From CAG-390 sp045644325 (GTDB lineage Bacteria; Bacillota; Clostridia; Oscillospirales; CAG-272), in NCBI GenBank assembly GCA_045644325.1, contig JAZRGT010000054.1, positions 1 to 49,354 of the forward strand: a stretch of 49,354 bases of DNA, in the 5' to 3' direction. Numbering within the stretch: position 1 is the first letter of the stretch; each line of letters begins with the position of its first letter. Position numbers and translations under genes: made by a program. This document shows positions 34,327-41,982 of this stretch, one piece after another. Under the pieces are notes generated by a model, which saw only the letters and a list, made by a program, of their open reading frames with translations, was not told the DNA's origin and did not search any database.

Positions 34327-35300
34327 TATTTGATACCTCCGAGGGGCTTTTTCTTAGTCCAGTCATTGATGAAGGGAACGAGGAGGTTCATGGTAAGGAT
34401 CGCGATCGAAACGCCCTCGGGGTAAGAGCCCCAGAAGCGGATCGCAAAGGTGAGAAGACCTGCACCGATGCAGAATACAACGCGTCCCTTGTTGGTTGCG
34501 GGAGTGGTAACGTAGTCGGTTGCCATGAAGATAGCGCCGAGGAATACGCCGCCCGCGAGGATGTGCTGAAGCGCGAAGGTCACGTCAAAGCCGCCCGCGA
34601 TGAGGTAGCAAACGAAAACGGTCGCAATGAAGGATACGGGGATGTACCACTTGATGACCTTGCGGCAAACGAGGTAGATAAAGCCGATAACGAGCGCAAT
34701 AGCGCAGGTCTCACCGATCGTACCGCCGTGTGCGCCGACGAGGAGCTGAAGAACCGAGGGAGCATTTGTAGCTGCCTCTGCGCCTTCGTTGAGAACGGAG
34801 AGGGGAGTTGCACCCGCAGTGATTTCGGGAACAACGTCTCCGAGGAAGGAGAGATCAAAGAGGGGAGCGATAGCCGCGCCGCCTGCAACGGATGCGAAGG
34901 TGAGGAGCATAAGTACACGAGCCGCGATAGCGGGGTTTACTATGTTCTTGCCAAGTCCGCCGAAGAAGCCCTTAACGACTACGATTGCGAAAATCGAGCC
35001 GAGAGCCGCCTGCCAGAGCTCAACGTTTGTGGAAAGGTTGAGGGCGAGCAAGAGACCGGTTACGGTTGCGGAGAAATCTCCGACGGTCTGCTTTCTCTTT
35101 ATGCAGAGATTGAAAATGAATTCAGAGAGAACTGCGCTTGCAACGCATGTAAGGATGAGAAGAAGTGCCTTGATGCCGAAGAAGATGATAGCCGCGATGG
35201 AGGCGGGGATCATTGCAATAACGACGTCAAGCATAATGTTGTGTGTCGAAACACCGCTGTTAATATGAGGAGCGGCGGTAGTGGAAAGCTTTTTCATCAT
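34326..35300 (-). CDS. rnfD: RnfD-like flavinylated membrane subunit
   Basis: A 324-residue protein with about nine membrane helices. Family features: PHINSGVSTHNIMLDVVIAM at the N-terminus, GGLGKNIVNPAIAARVLML, and PEITAGATPLSVLNEG, where the Thr after AGA is the expected covalent FMN site, then FMATDYVTTPATNKGRVVF and WGSYPEGVSIAILTMNLL. I start it at 35300 (MMKKLSTTAAP) because AAAGGAGGTAATA, overlapping the rnfC stop, precedes it; the longer frame has no such site. Confidence 0.92.
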   Translation of the reverse strand: MMKKLSTTAAPHINSGVSTHNIMLDVVIAMIPASIAAIIFFGIKALLLILTCVASAVLSEFIFNLCIKRKQTVGDFSATVTGLLLALNLSTNVELWQAALGSIFAIVVVKGFFGGLGKNIVNPAIAARVLMLLTFASVAGGAAIAPLFDLSFLGDVVPEITAGATPLSVLNEGAEAATNAPSVLQLLVGAHGGTIGETCAIALVIGFIYLVCRKVIKWYIPVSFIATVFVCYLIAGGFDVTFALQHILAGGVFLGAIFMATDYVTTPATNKGRVVFCIGAGLLTFAIRFWGSYPEGVSIAILTMNLLVPFINDWTKKKPLGGIK

Positions 35301-35311
35301 TATTACCTCCT

Positions 35312-36661
35312 TTATCTGGACTGCTTGGAGCGCTCGTACTGCTTGAGCCACCATTTTGCATCCTGGTTGGTAGCAAGCAGAGGACGGTGCGCGGGGCAAA
35401 CGTAGGAGCAGCATCCGCAGTCAACGCACTGGCGAACACCGGTGTCGATGAGAGCAGCTTCACGCTTTTCCTCGTTCTTGATCTTCATAGCGCTCTCGAC
35501 AGCACCGATGTTGATGTCAACGGGGCACTTTTCCATACATCTGCCGCAACGGATGCAAGCGGAAGGCTCGGGGAGAGTAGCTCTCTTTTCGTCGAATGCG
35601 AGAATGCAGTTGGATACCTTAACGATGGGGGAGTCGATCGAAACGGTAGCGTTACCGTTCATAGGACCGCCGATAACTACCTTGCCTACCTTGTCAAGCT
35701 CGGTCTCGGTGAGCTCGAGGAGGGTACGGATCGAGGTACCGATGGGAGCGATGAAGTTACCGGGCTTCTTGACAGCGGGACCGTCAACGGTTACGATACG
35801 CTCAACAAGGGGCATACCGGTATTGAGGTACTCTGCGGTCTTTGCGAGGGTGGAAACGTTTATGATAAGCGCGCCGAAGGAGGGGAAACGCTTGCCCGCG
35901 ATGGCAACTCTGCCGGTCGCGTTGTAAAGCATAACCTGCTTTGCGCCCTGGGGGTAGATCGCGTTGAGCTCGTGGATAACGACGTAGGGCTTGTTTGCAA
36001 ACTGACGCTTGAGCACCTCGATAGCATCGGGCTTGTTCTTCTCGATGCAGATCTTATAGGTAGCATCTCCAAGATATTCGCTCATATACTTGCGCATATA
36101 CTCGATACCGTCGTCAATGAGGTCGGCGTGCGCGAGCATCATTCTGTGGTCGGAGGTGATATAGGGCTCACATTCAGCCGCGTTGATAAGTACGGTGTCA
36201 ACCTTGTAGTCGGGGTTCTTCGCCTCGTTGAGCTTTGCCCAGGTGGGGAAAGCCGCGCCGCCAAGACCGACGATGCCGCTCTCGCGGACTGCCTGAAGGA
36301 ATCCGTCGCATCCCTCGAATACGGGGGGCTTCATTTCGGGATCCTTCTCCATCTTGCCGTCGCTTTCGATGCGGATCGCAGCAACGTCGCGTCCGCGTGC
36401 GGTGGGAAGGCTGAGAATCTCGGCAACGGTACCGGATACGGTTGCGTGTACGGGGGAAGAGAATCTTTCTCCCTCGCGTGCGATAAGCTGTCCTACGTAA
36501 ACGTGATCGCCCACGTTGACGATAGGCTCGGCAACGCTGCCCGAATGCATGTTCATAGGCAGAATAACTTCTTTGGGTGTCTGAATTTTCACGGGCTCGC
36601 ATCCCGCTGTGTTCTTGTTGTGCGGAACATGCAGGGATGAGATATCTTTCTTGAAAATCAT
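35312..36661 (-). CDS. rnfC: RnfC-like NADH/FMN/Fe-S subunit
   Basis: A 449-residue peripheral subunit on the cytoplasmic face. It has the RnfC barrel-sandwich domain (EPIVNVGDHVYVGQLIAREG), the NADH/FMN-binding segment GIVGLGGAAFPTWAKLNEAK followed by INAAECEPYITSDHRMM, a SLBB-like region, and two 4Fe-4S motifs, CIRCGRCMEKCPVD and CVDCGCCSYVCPA. Every motif of a working RnfC is present. AGGAGGAGTGCT precedes the ATG. Between it and apbE lie 211 bp with a mini-hairpin array. Confidence 0.93.
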   Translation of the reverse strand: MIFKKDISSLHVPHNKNTAGCEPVKIQTPKEVILPMNMHSGSVAEPIVNVGDHVYVGQLIAREGERFSSPVHATVSGTVAEILSLPTARGRDVAAIRIESDGKMEKDPEMKPPVFEGCDGFLQAVRESGIVGLGGAAFPTWAKLNEAKNPDYKVDTVLINAAECEPYITSDHRMMLAHADLIDDGIEYMRKYMSEYLGDATYKICIEKNKPDAIEVLKRQFANKPYVVIHELNAIYPQGAKQVMLYNATGRVAIAGKRFPSFGALIINVSTLAKTAEYLNTGMPLVERIVTVDGPAVKKPGNFIAPIGTSIRTLLELTETELDKVGKVVIGGPMNGNATVSIDSPIVKVSNCILAFDEKRATLPEPSACIRCGRCMEKCPVDINIGAVESAMKIKNEEKREAALIDTGVRQCVDCGCCSYVCPAHRPLLATNQDAKWWLKQYERSKQSR

Positions 36662-36707
36662 AGCACTCCTCCTGTTTTATTTTTATAAAAATTTTTTACT
36701 GATTCTG

Positions 36708-36816
36708 TCCGCCTTTGGCGGAGTTAAGATCGCGCTTCGCGCGAGTTAATGTTGCTTCGCAAGTTAATGTTTGCCGCGGCAAAGTTTAAAGGTAACTTTT
36801 CGCCGGGGGCGAAAAG
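36708..36816. repeat. mini-hairpin array 3 (spacer GTTAATG)
   Basis: TCCGCC-TTT-GGCGGA, GTTAAGA, TCGCGC-TTC-GCGCGA, GTTAATG, TTGC-TTC-GCAA, GTTAATG, TTTGCC-GC-GGCAAA, GTTTAAAG, then CTTTTCGCC-GGG-GGCGAAAAG. This is the clearest of the arrays. It lies between apbE and rnfC inside the operon. Confidence 0.7.
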
Positions 36817-36872
36817 TATTTTATTTGAATTAAGATAATTTCCGAACCTTTGGGTGAGGGAATTTACCGCAT

Positions 36873-37934
36873 TCACTGATTCTCGGTTACGAGAAGCTTG
36901 AATCCCTCGGTCATAAGCTTTTCTCCGTCGGGGGTGATCCAGAGGACTTCAACGCCGTCGAGTGAATCGACGAGGGCTCGTCCTTCCTCGTAGCTCACCG
37001 TGAAGAGAGCCGTGGAGAGCGCGTCGGCAAGCCCTGAATCCTTGGTGATGATGCTGACGGATGAAAAATGCTTTGAGGGCATAAGTGTGTCTTTGTCGAT
37101 TATATGATGGTACTGTACGCCGCCGACCGTGAAAAATCTTTCGTAGATTCCCGAGGTGACGCACGAGGTATCTTTCAAGGTTATATATTCCGCGTAGGAC
37201 TCGCCTCTGTCAAGAGGATTTTTGATACCGGTAAGCCAGCCGCTTCCGTCGGGCTTGGTACCGACGATGCGGATATTGCCGCCGATATTGAGGACGTATG
37301 AGTTGAGTCCGAGCGATTCAAGGTGCTGCGCCGCCTTCTCGGTGGCATAGCCCTTGCCGAGTGCACCTACGTCGAGAGATGCGGCAGGGTCGCTGATGCG
37401 GACTGTGAGGTTTTCTTCGTCGATCTCAAGCAGATCGATCGAGGTGTGCTTGACGGCTTCCTCCAAAACCTCGGTGGAGGGTATGGTTGCATTTGCGGGA
37501 TCGCTTGATGCCGCTTGTCTGCAATCGTGCCAGGGGCGAAGCACCGCGCCCATCATCACGTTCATCTCGCCGCCCGTGAGCGTATAAAGCTCCTTGGCAT
37601 AAAGAAGAAAATCAATAAGTTTTTGGTCAACCTTCAGCGGTTCGCCGCCCGCATTCAGATTGATAGTTCGGAGGTTCGTGACGCCCGAATGCTCATAATA
37701 GATGTCAAAAAGGTTGTGGTATTCTTCGAGAATTTTTGCAGTTTCGGAACAAATTTCCTCAAATTCCTCGCTGTCCCCGCCCGCGTAATTGTAAATATAG
37801 GAAACAGTGTCAAAATATGTGTAATAAACCATTCCGAGGGGTTCTGTCTTAACTGCAGATTGAGGGCAGCCCGTCATAAAGACGAGCAGCCCCCAAATCA
37901 GAGATAGACAGGAAAGGGATTTCAGAATCTTCAC
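36873..37934 (-). CDS. apbE: FAD:protein FMN transferase (lipoprotein)
   Basis: Attaches FMN from FAD through a phosphoester bond to Thr/Ser of FMN_bind-type proteins on the outer side of the membrane. The 353-residue product has a lipoprotein signal (LLVFMTGC), then the family blocks YTYFDTVSYIY, TGGEMNVMMGAVL, SLDVGALGKGYA, YVLNIGGNIRIVG, SGWLTGIKNP, SGIYERFF with HHIIDKDT, and SGLADALSTALF with the metal-binding Asp/Thr region. It lies between the redox lipoprotein and rnfC; likely substrates here are RnfG, RnfD and perhaps the lipoprotein. Confidence 0.94.
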   Translation of the reverse strand: MKILKSLSCLSLIWGLLVFMTGCPQSAVKTEPLGMVYYTYFDTVSYIYNYAGGDSEEFEEICSETAKILEEYHNLFDIYYEHSGVTNLRTINLNAGGEPLKVDQKLIDFLLYAKELYTLTGGEMNVMMGAVLRPWHDCRQAASSDPANATIPSTEVLEEAVKHTSIDLLEIDEENLTVRISDPAASLDVGALGKGYATEKAAQHLESLGLNSYVLNIGGNIRIVGTKPDGSGWLTGIKNPLDRGESYAEYITLKDTSCVTSGIYERFFTVGGVQYHHIIDKDTLMPSKHFSSVSIITKDSGLADALSTALFTVSYEEGRALVDSLDGVEVLWITPDGEKLMTEGFKLLVTENQ

Positions 37935-37963
37935 AATTCCTATCTCCTGTTAGTGAATTTTAA

Positions 37964-38995
37964 TTATCTAGCGTTGTTAGCAGCCTGTGCAACTACTGCG
38001 CAGATACCGGTGATCTGCATGGTGCAGCCTGCATCGAGAAGAGCCTGCTCAACAGAGATCTGGTGAGCGTTTACTTCCTTGGTCTGCATGCCTGCGATCT
38101 CGGTAGCGGTCTTGCCGAGAACGTAGTTCGAGAATGCAGCGGACTGGATGTACCACTCCTTAACGGTGCCGCCCTCAACGTTGGGAGCGCCGTAAGCTGC
38201 CATGTTGTAGCCTTCCTTGAGCTCTCTCTTGGTGCCCTTGAACTCCTGAGCGGTGGGAACACCTGCAACAGTGATGTCGATCTTGGGCTGGATAGCGTCG
38301 TTAAGGGTAGCGATAACCTTGCCGTCAGCAACTACTGCGCAAGCGATATCGGAGTACATAGCTACGAGACCGTCAGCCTCAGCGGTAGCAGCCTTGGAAT
38401 CAGTAGCAGCGGTCTTAGCAGCTACACCAAGGGTGAAGGTGCCGGGAACTGCCTTGAAAGCCATACCCTGCTCGTCAGCGCAAGCCTTTGCAACTGCAGC
38501 CATGAAATCGGTGATCTGCATGGAGCAGCCTGCATCGAGAAGTGCCTGGTCAACAGCGATCTGGTGGCCGCCTGCCTCCTGAGTCTGGAGAGCAGCAACC
38601 TCAGCGCCGGTCTTGCCTACAACGTAGGACTCGAAAGCCTTAGCCTGAGCGTCCCACTCGAGCATCTTGCCGTTGTTGTCATTGTCAACTTTGCCTTCCA
38701 TACCGTATCTGGAACCGAGCTCCATCTTGGTCTCGAAGGTCTTTGCGGTGTCAACTGCACCGTCAGCGATAGCCATCTTGTTCTGTGCTACGTCGATACG
38801 GCAGAGAACGATCTTGCCCTCAGCGTCGGTAACAACGGTAGCGATGGTAGCGTCTACCTGTGCGTTGCCTTCCTTGGAGGAAGCGGTGCTAACTACTACG
38901 CCAAGTCCGAGCTTGTAGTCAGCCTCTTTGGTGCCACATGCTACTACGGAGAGTACCATGATAAGGCAGAGTGCGATTGCGAGAATCTTCTTCAT
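37964..38995 (-). CDS. duplicated-domain lipoprotein, possible flavoprotein
   Basis: A 343-residue lipoprotein (signal ALCLIMVLSVVAC, Cys20). It contains two similar domains (about 27-175 and 185-340). Each ends with a block YVVGKTGAEVAALQTQEAGG or YVLGKTATEIAGMQTKEVNA, then HQI, QALLDAGCSMQITDF or QALLDAGCTMQITGI, then a short Ala-rich helix. Conserved domains known to me do not cover it. The DAGC[ST]MQIT site, followed by a helix, resembles the DxxSGATxxS flavinylation site of FMN_bind proteins with Cys in place of Ala. It heads the operon with apbE and rnfCDGEA, so an extracytoplasmic electron-carrier role is plausible but unproven. Confidence 0.6.
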   Translation of the reverse strand: MKKILAIALCLIMVLSVVACGTKEADYKLGLGVVVSTASSKEGNAQVDATIATVVTDAEGKIVLCRIDVAQNKMAIADGAVDTAKTFETKMELGSRYGMEGKVDNDNNGKMLEWDAQAKAFESYVVGKTGAEVAALQTQEAGGHQIAVDQALLDAGCSMQITDFMAAVAKACADEQGMAFKAVPGTFTLGVAAKTAATDSKAATAEADGLVAMYSDIACAVVADGKVIATLNDAIQPKIDITVAGVPTAQEFKGTKRELKEGYNMAAYGAPNVEGGTVKEWYIQSAAFSNYVLGKTATEIAGMQTKEVNAHQISVEQALLDAGCTMQITGICAVVAQAANNAR

Positions 38996-39175
38996 TTTTG
39001 TTTTTCTCCTTAAGAAAAATTTTTTGTTTGTGACAGATCCGACAGCCGGCGGGACACAGGGGTTCGCGAATGATAACCGATGCGTATGTAAGATGCGTGG
39101 TGTCCGCAGACTTTCGAGTCTTATCGCAGTCGCTCATATTATATTACATTTCTTGTATATAAATCAAGTTAAAAT
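38996..39175 (-). promoter_or_regulatory. promoter and structured leader of the Rnf-like operon
   Basis: On the minus strand TTGATT, 18 nt, TATAAT (about 39139) is followed by a leader of about 130 nt. It can fold: GACTC-GAAAGTC hairpin, GGACAC paired with GTGTCC over about 45 nt, and GCCGGC-like pairing before AAGGAG at the ATG. The motifs of the FMN riboswitch were not found. The remaining sequence to 39308 is AT-rich, with the divergent promoter of the hydrolase gene. Confidence 0.5.
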
Positions 39176-39308
39176 TGTTAACATAATATTACGTATGGGT
39201 TTTATCCAATTTATTTTCAGAGAACCGCCGTTTTTGGTATAAAAAAGTGTATAGAAAAAACAAATATCGGAAAAATAATATCACTGTATATTATATTTAG
39301 GAGGGAAA

Positions 39309-40055
39309 ATGTGTACGGCATTGGTTGAAGGGGGCTTCTTCGGTAGGACGCTCGACGTCGAGACCGAGTGGGGCGGAGAGGTGGTTGTTAATAAAAATAT
39401 AATCGGTATGGCGCGTGTCGCGGGCGGAGTGCCGCTATGGTTTGACGCGGCAAACTCGCACGGACTCGGCGGTGCAGCACTGAATTTCCCGGGGCTTGCA
39501 GTTTACCGCGCGGAGTCGGATAAAAGATTCAATATTCCGTCATACGATCTGATCTCTTTCGTTCTCGAAAACTGTAAAAACGTGCGCGAAGCGGAAAAAC
39601 TGCTCTCGGATGTAAATATCACCCCCGAAGCCTTCGCGTCTGATCTGCCCCCGACACCGCTCCATTGGATCTTCGCCGGCCAATCGGGTAGTATAGTGTT
39701 CGAGCAGACTGCCGAAGGCGCGCGTGTCTACCCGAATCCGATAGGCGTGCTGACGAACGCCCCGACCTTCCCCGAACACTTGAATAATATAAAAAAAGGA
39801 AAGAAACCGACCGATCTTTCATCCGAATCTCGCTTCATCCTTGCCGCAGAGGCAAAAAAACGCCCCGCACCGTGCAGCGCAGAGCAGTTTTTCGATATTA
39901 TGAAAAGCGTCTTCGTAGAGCTTGGACGCGGTTCGAAAAAGGAAACGAAAACGGTTTATACCTCTTGCATAGACCTCCAAAAAGGGGAGTATTATTGCCA
40001 AACGGACGGAAAAATTAAATTAGTGGGATGTGTTGACAAAGCGCAACAAATGTGA
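39309..40055 (+). CDS. linear amide C-N hydrolase (choloylglycine hydrolase/penicillin acylase family)
   Basis: A 248-residue Ntn hydrolase. After removal of Met1 the nucleophile is Cys2 (MCTALVEGGFFGRTLDVE), with Arg13 and Asp16 in the FGRTLD motif; GVLTNAPTFPEHLNNIK holds the conserved Asn, and SRFILAA the Arg. Family members cleave conjugated bile salts, penicillin V or acyl-homoserine lactones. At 248 residues it is shorter than typical bile salt hydrolases (about 320), so the substrate is uncertain. There is no signal peptide. AGGAGGGAAA precedes the ATG. TA copy 2 begins inside its 3' end: the antisense -35 box (40033) lies within the coding region. Confidence 0.82.
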   Translation: MCTALVEGGFFGRTLDVETEWGGEVVVNKNIIGMARVAGGVPLWFDAANSHGLGGAALNFPGLAVYRAESDKRFNIPSYDLISFVLENCKNVREAEKLLSDVNITPEAFASDLPPTPLHWIFAGQSGSIVFEQTAEGARVYPNPIGVLTNAPTFPEHLNNIKKGKKPTDLSSESRFILAAEAKKRPAPCSAEQFFDIMKSVFVELGRGSKKETKTVYTSCIDLQKGEYYCQTDGKIKLVGCVDKAQQM

Positions 40056-40160
40056 TATAATAATAACGGAGAGCACCGATGACGGTTGCTTCCCATCTAA
40101 AAGTTATAAAAGAATAACCGCTTAGGATTGGAAGTCGAGGCGGTTATTTCTTTTTATTAT
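40033..40160 (+). ncRNA. antisense RNA of TA copy 2 with its promoter
   Basis: TTGACA (40033-40038), 17 nt, TATAAT (40056-40061), both inside the end of the hydrolase gene. The RNA should start near 40067 with GGAGAGCACC-GATGAC-GGTTGCTTCC and end at the terminator AATAACCGCTTAGG...GAGGCGGTTATT and TTTCTTTTT. About 90 nt long and convergent with the toxin mRNA. Confidence 0.72.
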
Positions 40161-40236
40161 AAAGATCGTTGATGTAAGCTAAAATGACGAAGATCAGGGT
40201 TATAATCCCCAATACTTCCATAAGCGTAAATACCAT
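40144..40236 (-). CDS. small hydrophobic toxin-like peptide, copy 2
   Basis: A 30-codon frame: MVFTLMEVLGIITLIFVILA followed by YINDLYNKKK and TAA. It differs from copy 3 by a single residue (Val for Ile at 17). One membrane helix, an acidic Glu near the start and a lysine end fit type I toxins. Unlike the other copies, the purine-rich GAGGGGAGG before the start is interrupted: the leader reads CGAGACGGTGATGTTGAATG because of an inserted palindromic segment (40251-40326), so translation may be weak. Confidence 0.68.
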   Translation of the reverse strand: MVFTLMEVLGIITLIFVILAYINDLYNKKK

Positions 40237-40250
40237 TCAACATCACCGTC

Positions 40251-40326
40251 TCGCTGCGGCTCGGTCACGCCACGGCTCTAACACCACACTGTGGTGTTAT
40301 TCACTACCGTGGCGCCGCTTCGCTAC
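40251..40326. repeat. palindromic insertion in the toxin leader of copy 2
   Basis: CGCCACGG (40268) pairs with CCGTGGCG (40307), and TAACACCAC pairs with GTGGTGTTA inside it. The other two copies lack this segment. It makes the distance from -10 box to start codon about 73 nt longer. Confidence 0.65.
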
Positions 40327-40452
40327 CTCTCGGGAAGGCAAAAAGAAATATTAATGCTTTCCCGCAAAGGGAAGCAACCGCCACCGTGTTGGTGTTCTCC
40401 GAGTATCCGAGGATACTGAAGATATTATATCATAGTTTTGAACGATAGTCAA
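40327..40452 (-). promoter_or_regulatory. toxin promoter and structured 5' leader, TA copy 2
   Basis: Minus strand: TTGACT (40447-40452), 17 nt, TATAAT (40424-40429); the 5' hairpin AGTATC-CTCG-GATACT (40402-40417); the stem-loop GGAGAACACC...GGTTGCTTCC; then the shared tract TATTTCTTTTTGCCTTCCCG. Confidence 0.7.
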
Positions 40453-40580
40453 TACGTTCAAACTTAACTCAAAATTGTTTTTTTCTCAATTAACGAGATA
40501 TAGACAATTACTTGGGGATATGATATAATATTGACAACGGGAACGGTACCGCCCGATTTTCTTGAAAGGAACTTAATATT

Positions 40581-41705
40581 ATGTCATTCGGAAAAAGAAT
40601 AAAAACACTACGCCGCAACAAGGATATGACTCAGGAGCAGTTGGCTGAAATGCTGTCTGTTTCTCCGCAAGCCGTCAGCCGTTGGGAGACTGACTCCGCC
40701 ATGCCCGATATCTCGCTCATCCCCGCTATCTGTAACCTCTTTGATACTTCTGCGGATTATTTGCTTGGTATCGACATTGAAACCAAAAAGGAAAAAATCG
40801 AGGAAATCTATAAAAATGCTCAAGCATATTCCAGCCGCGGATATCACAGAGAAGCACGTGTGATTTTGGAAGAAGGAATACGTGAATTTCCCAATTCGTT
40901 TTTGCTGCTCAAAGCTCTTATGCAACTTTCGCACCGTCAGTTTAACACTAACGACGGTTATACAGCCGATGAGTTGAAAGTTTTTCGAGATGAAGCGATT
41001 TCACTCGGAGAACGCATACTCGAATCCTGCACGGATGACTCAATACGTCACAGTGCTATTCAGATTCTTTGCTTCATGTACCCTAAAGCAGAAAACAGAG
41101 AACGCGCCATCCAGCTTGCCGAGCGTATGCCGTATATGTCGGCATCGCGCGAGTTCCTGATGCCGCGACTCTATATTGGAAACAAACAGTATTCGGCTGT
41201 TCAGAACAAGATATTTGATCTGTTACAGTGGTTTGTGCATTCCGTCGATAATATGTATATCAAAGATGATTCCGGAAAATTGATATATACTGCGGAGGAA
41301 AACGCGATTCTTCGCGATAAGATGATTGTTATTCTCAATACCGTTTTTGAAGATGGCGACTTTGGATATTTCCATACTATTTTAGCCTCAATCCACAAAG
41401 GGCAGGCACATTTCTATGCAAAGACTAAGGATAAAGTAAAGGTATTGAAGCACCTGAAAGCTGCATCCGATCATGCAGTCGGTTTTATCGAATCCTTCAA
41501 AGACGGTAAAGGATACCATACCTCGCTTTTGTTCCGAAGCTACGGATTCGGATCGTTTTCGACTTCCGACAGAAACAACGACGCGATGAGGCTCATCAAC
41601 GAAATGAAAAAATCGGAATACGATTTCATCCGCGATAACGCGCAATTTACCGCTATCGGCGAACAAATGGAAAAATACGCGCAGAAGTGGGAAATTAATA
41701 ATTGA
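40581..41705 (+). CDS. XRE-family regulator with long C-terminal helical domain
   Basis: A 374-residue protein: an N-terminal helix-turn-helix (IKTLRRNKDMTQEQLAEMLS, VSPQAVSRWETDSAMPD) and a helical C-terminal region that may contain TPR-like repeats (ARVILEEGIREFPNSFLLLK). Such regulators often sense a peptide or protein partner. The promoter is TAGACA, 17 nt, TATAAT around 40506-40534. AAAGGAAC precedes the ATG. The gene is enclosed by TA copies 2 and 3 in inverted orientation; a regulatory link is possible but not shown. A terminator (AAAGCCGCAGC...GCTGCGGCTTTT, 41714-41745) follows. Confidence 0.85.
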   Translation: MSFGKRIKTLRRNKDMTQEQLAEMLSVSPQAVSRWETDSAMPDISLIPAICNLFDTSADYLLGIDIETKKEKIEEIYKNAQAYSSRGYHREARVILEEGIREFPNSFLLLKALMQLSHRQFNTNDGYTADELKVFRDEAISLGERILESCTDDSIRHSAIQILCFMYPKAENRERAIQLAERMPYMSASREFLMPRLYIGNKQYSAVQNKIFDLLQWFVHSVDNMYIKDDSGKLIYTAEENAILRDKMIVILNTVFEDGDFGYFHTILASIHKGQAHFYAKTKDKVKVLKHLKAASDHAVGFIESFKDGKGYHTSLLFRSYGFGSFSTSDRNNDAMRLINEMKKSEYDFIRDNAQFTAIGEQMEKYAQKWEINN

Positions 41706-41746
41706 ATAAAACAAAGCCGCAGCTTCAAACGAGGCTGCGGCTTTTC

Positions 41747-41889
41747 TTGACAAATCTTCAAATATGTGATATACTATGTTCAGTATCTGCGGATACTCGG
41801 AGAGCACCATAACACGGTGGCGGTTGCTTCCCTTTGCGGGAATGCATTAATATTTCTTTTTGCCTTCCCGAGAGGGGAGGTGATGTTGA
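41747..41889 (+). promoter_or_regulatory. toxin promoter and structured 5' leader, TA copy 3
   Basis: TTGACA (41747-41752), 17 nt, TATACT (41770-41775). The leader has the 5' hairpin AGTATC-TGCG-GATACT (41782-41797), the stem-loop GGAGAGCACC...GGTTGCTTCC (41799-41831) and the ribosome binding site GAGGGGAGGTGATGTTGA right before the start codon. Confidence 0.75.
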
Positions 41890-41982
41890 ATGGTATTTAC
41901 GCTTATGGAAGTATTGGGGATTATAACCCTGATCTTCATCATTTTGGCTTACATCAACGATCTTTATAATAAAAAGAAATAA
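41890..41982 (+). CDS. small hydrophobic toxin-like peptide, copy 3
   Basis: The most intact copy. ATG at 41890 follows GGAGG by nine bases; 30 codons encode MVFTLMEVLGIITLIFIILA then YINDLYNKKK, ending in TAA at 41980-41982. The peptide has one membrane-spanning helix of about 18 residues and a lysine-rich C-terminus. In form it resembles type I toxins (TxpA, BsrG, Fst, putative holin-like toxins), though I cannot place it in one family. The terminator follows directly and is shared with the antisense RNA. Confidence 0.75.
   Translation: MVFTLMEVLGIITLIFIILAYINDLYNKKK

Noticed and set aside
37964..38995. ordinary FMN_bind or NqrC-like protein
   Set aside because: There is no SGAT motif; only an inferred GC[ST] variant. 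I therefore did not name it as such.
38996..39175. FMN riboswitch or c-di-GMP riboswitch
   Set aside because: The conserved AGGATA...GGGGCAGG and related blocks of FMN riboswitches are absent, and a GAAA-containing hairpin alone is not enough for a c-di-GMP aptamer.
39309..40055. confirmed bile salt hydrolase
   Set aside because: Catalytic residues fit the whole Ntn family, but the protein is short and substrate-determining loops cannot be judged by eye.
40251..40326. insertion sequence remnant in the toxin leader
   Set aside because: There is no transposase and no clear target duplication; described only as a palindromic insertion.
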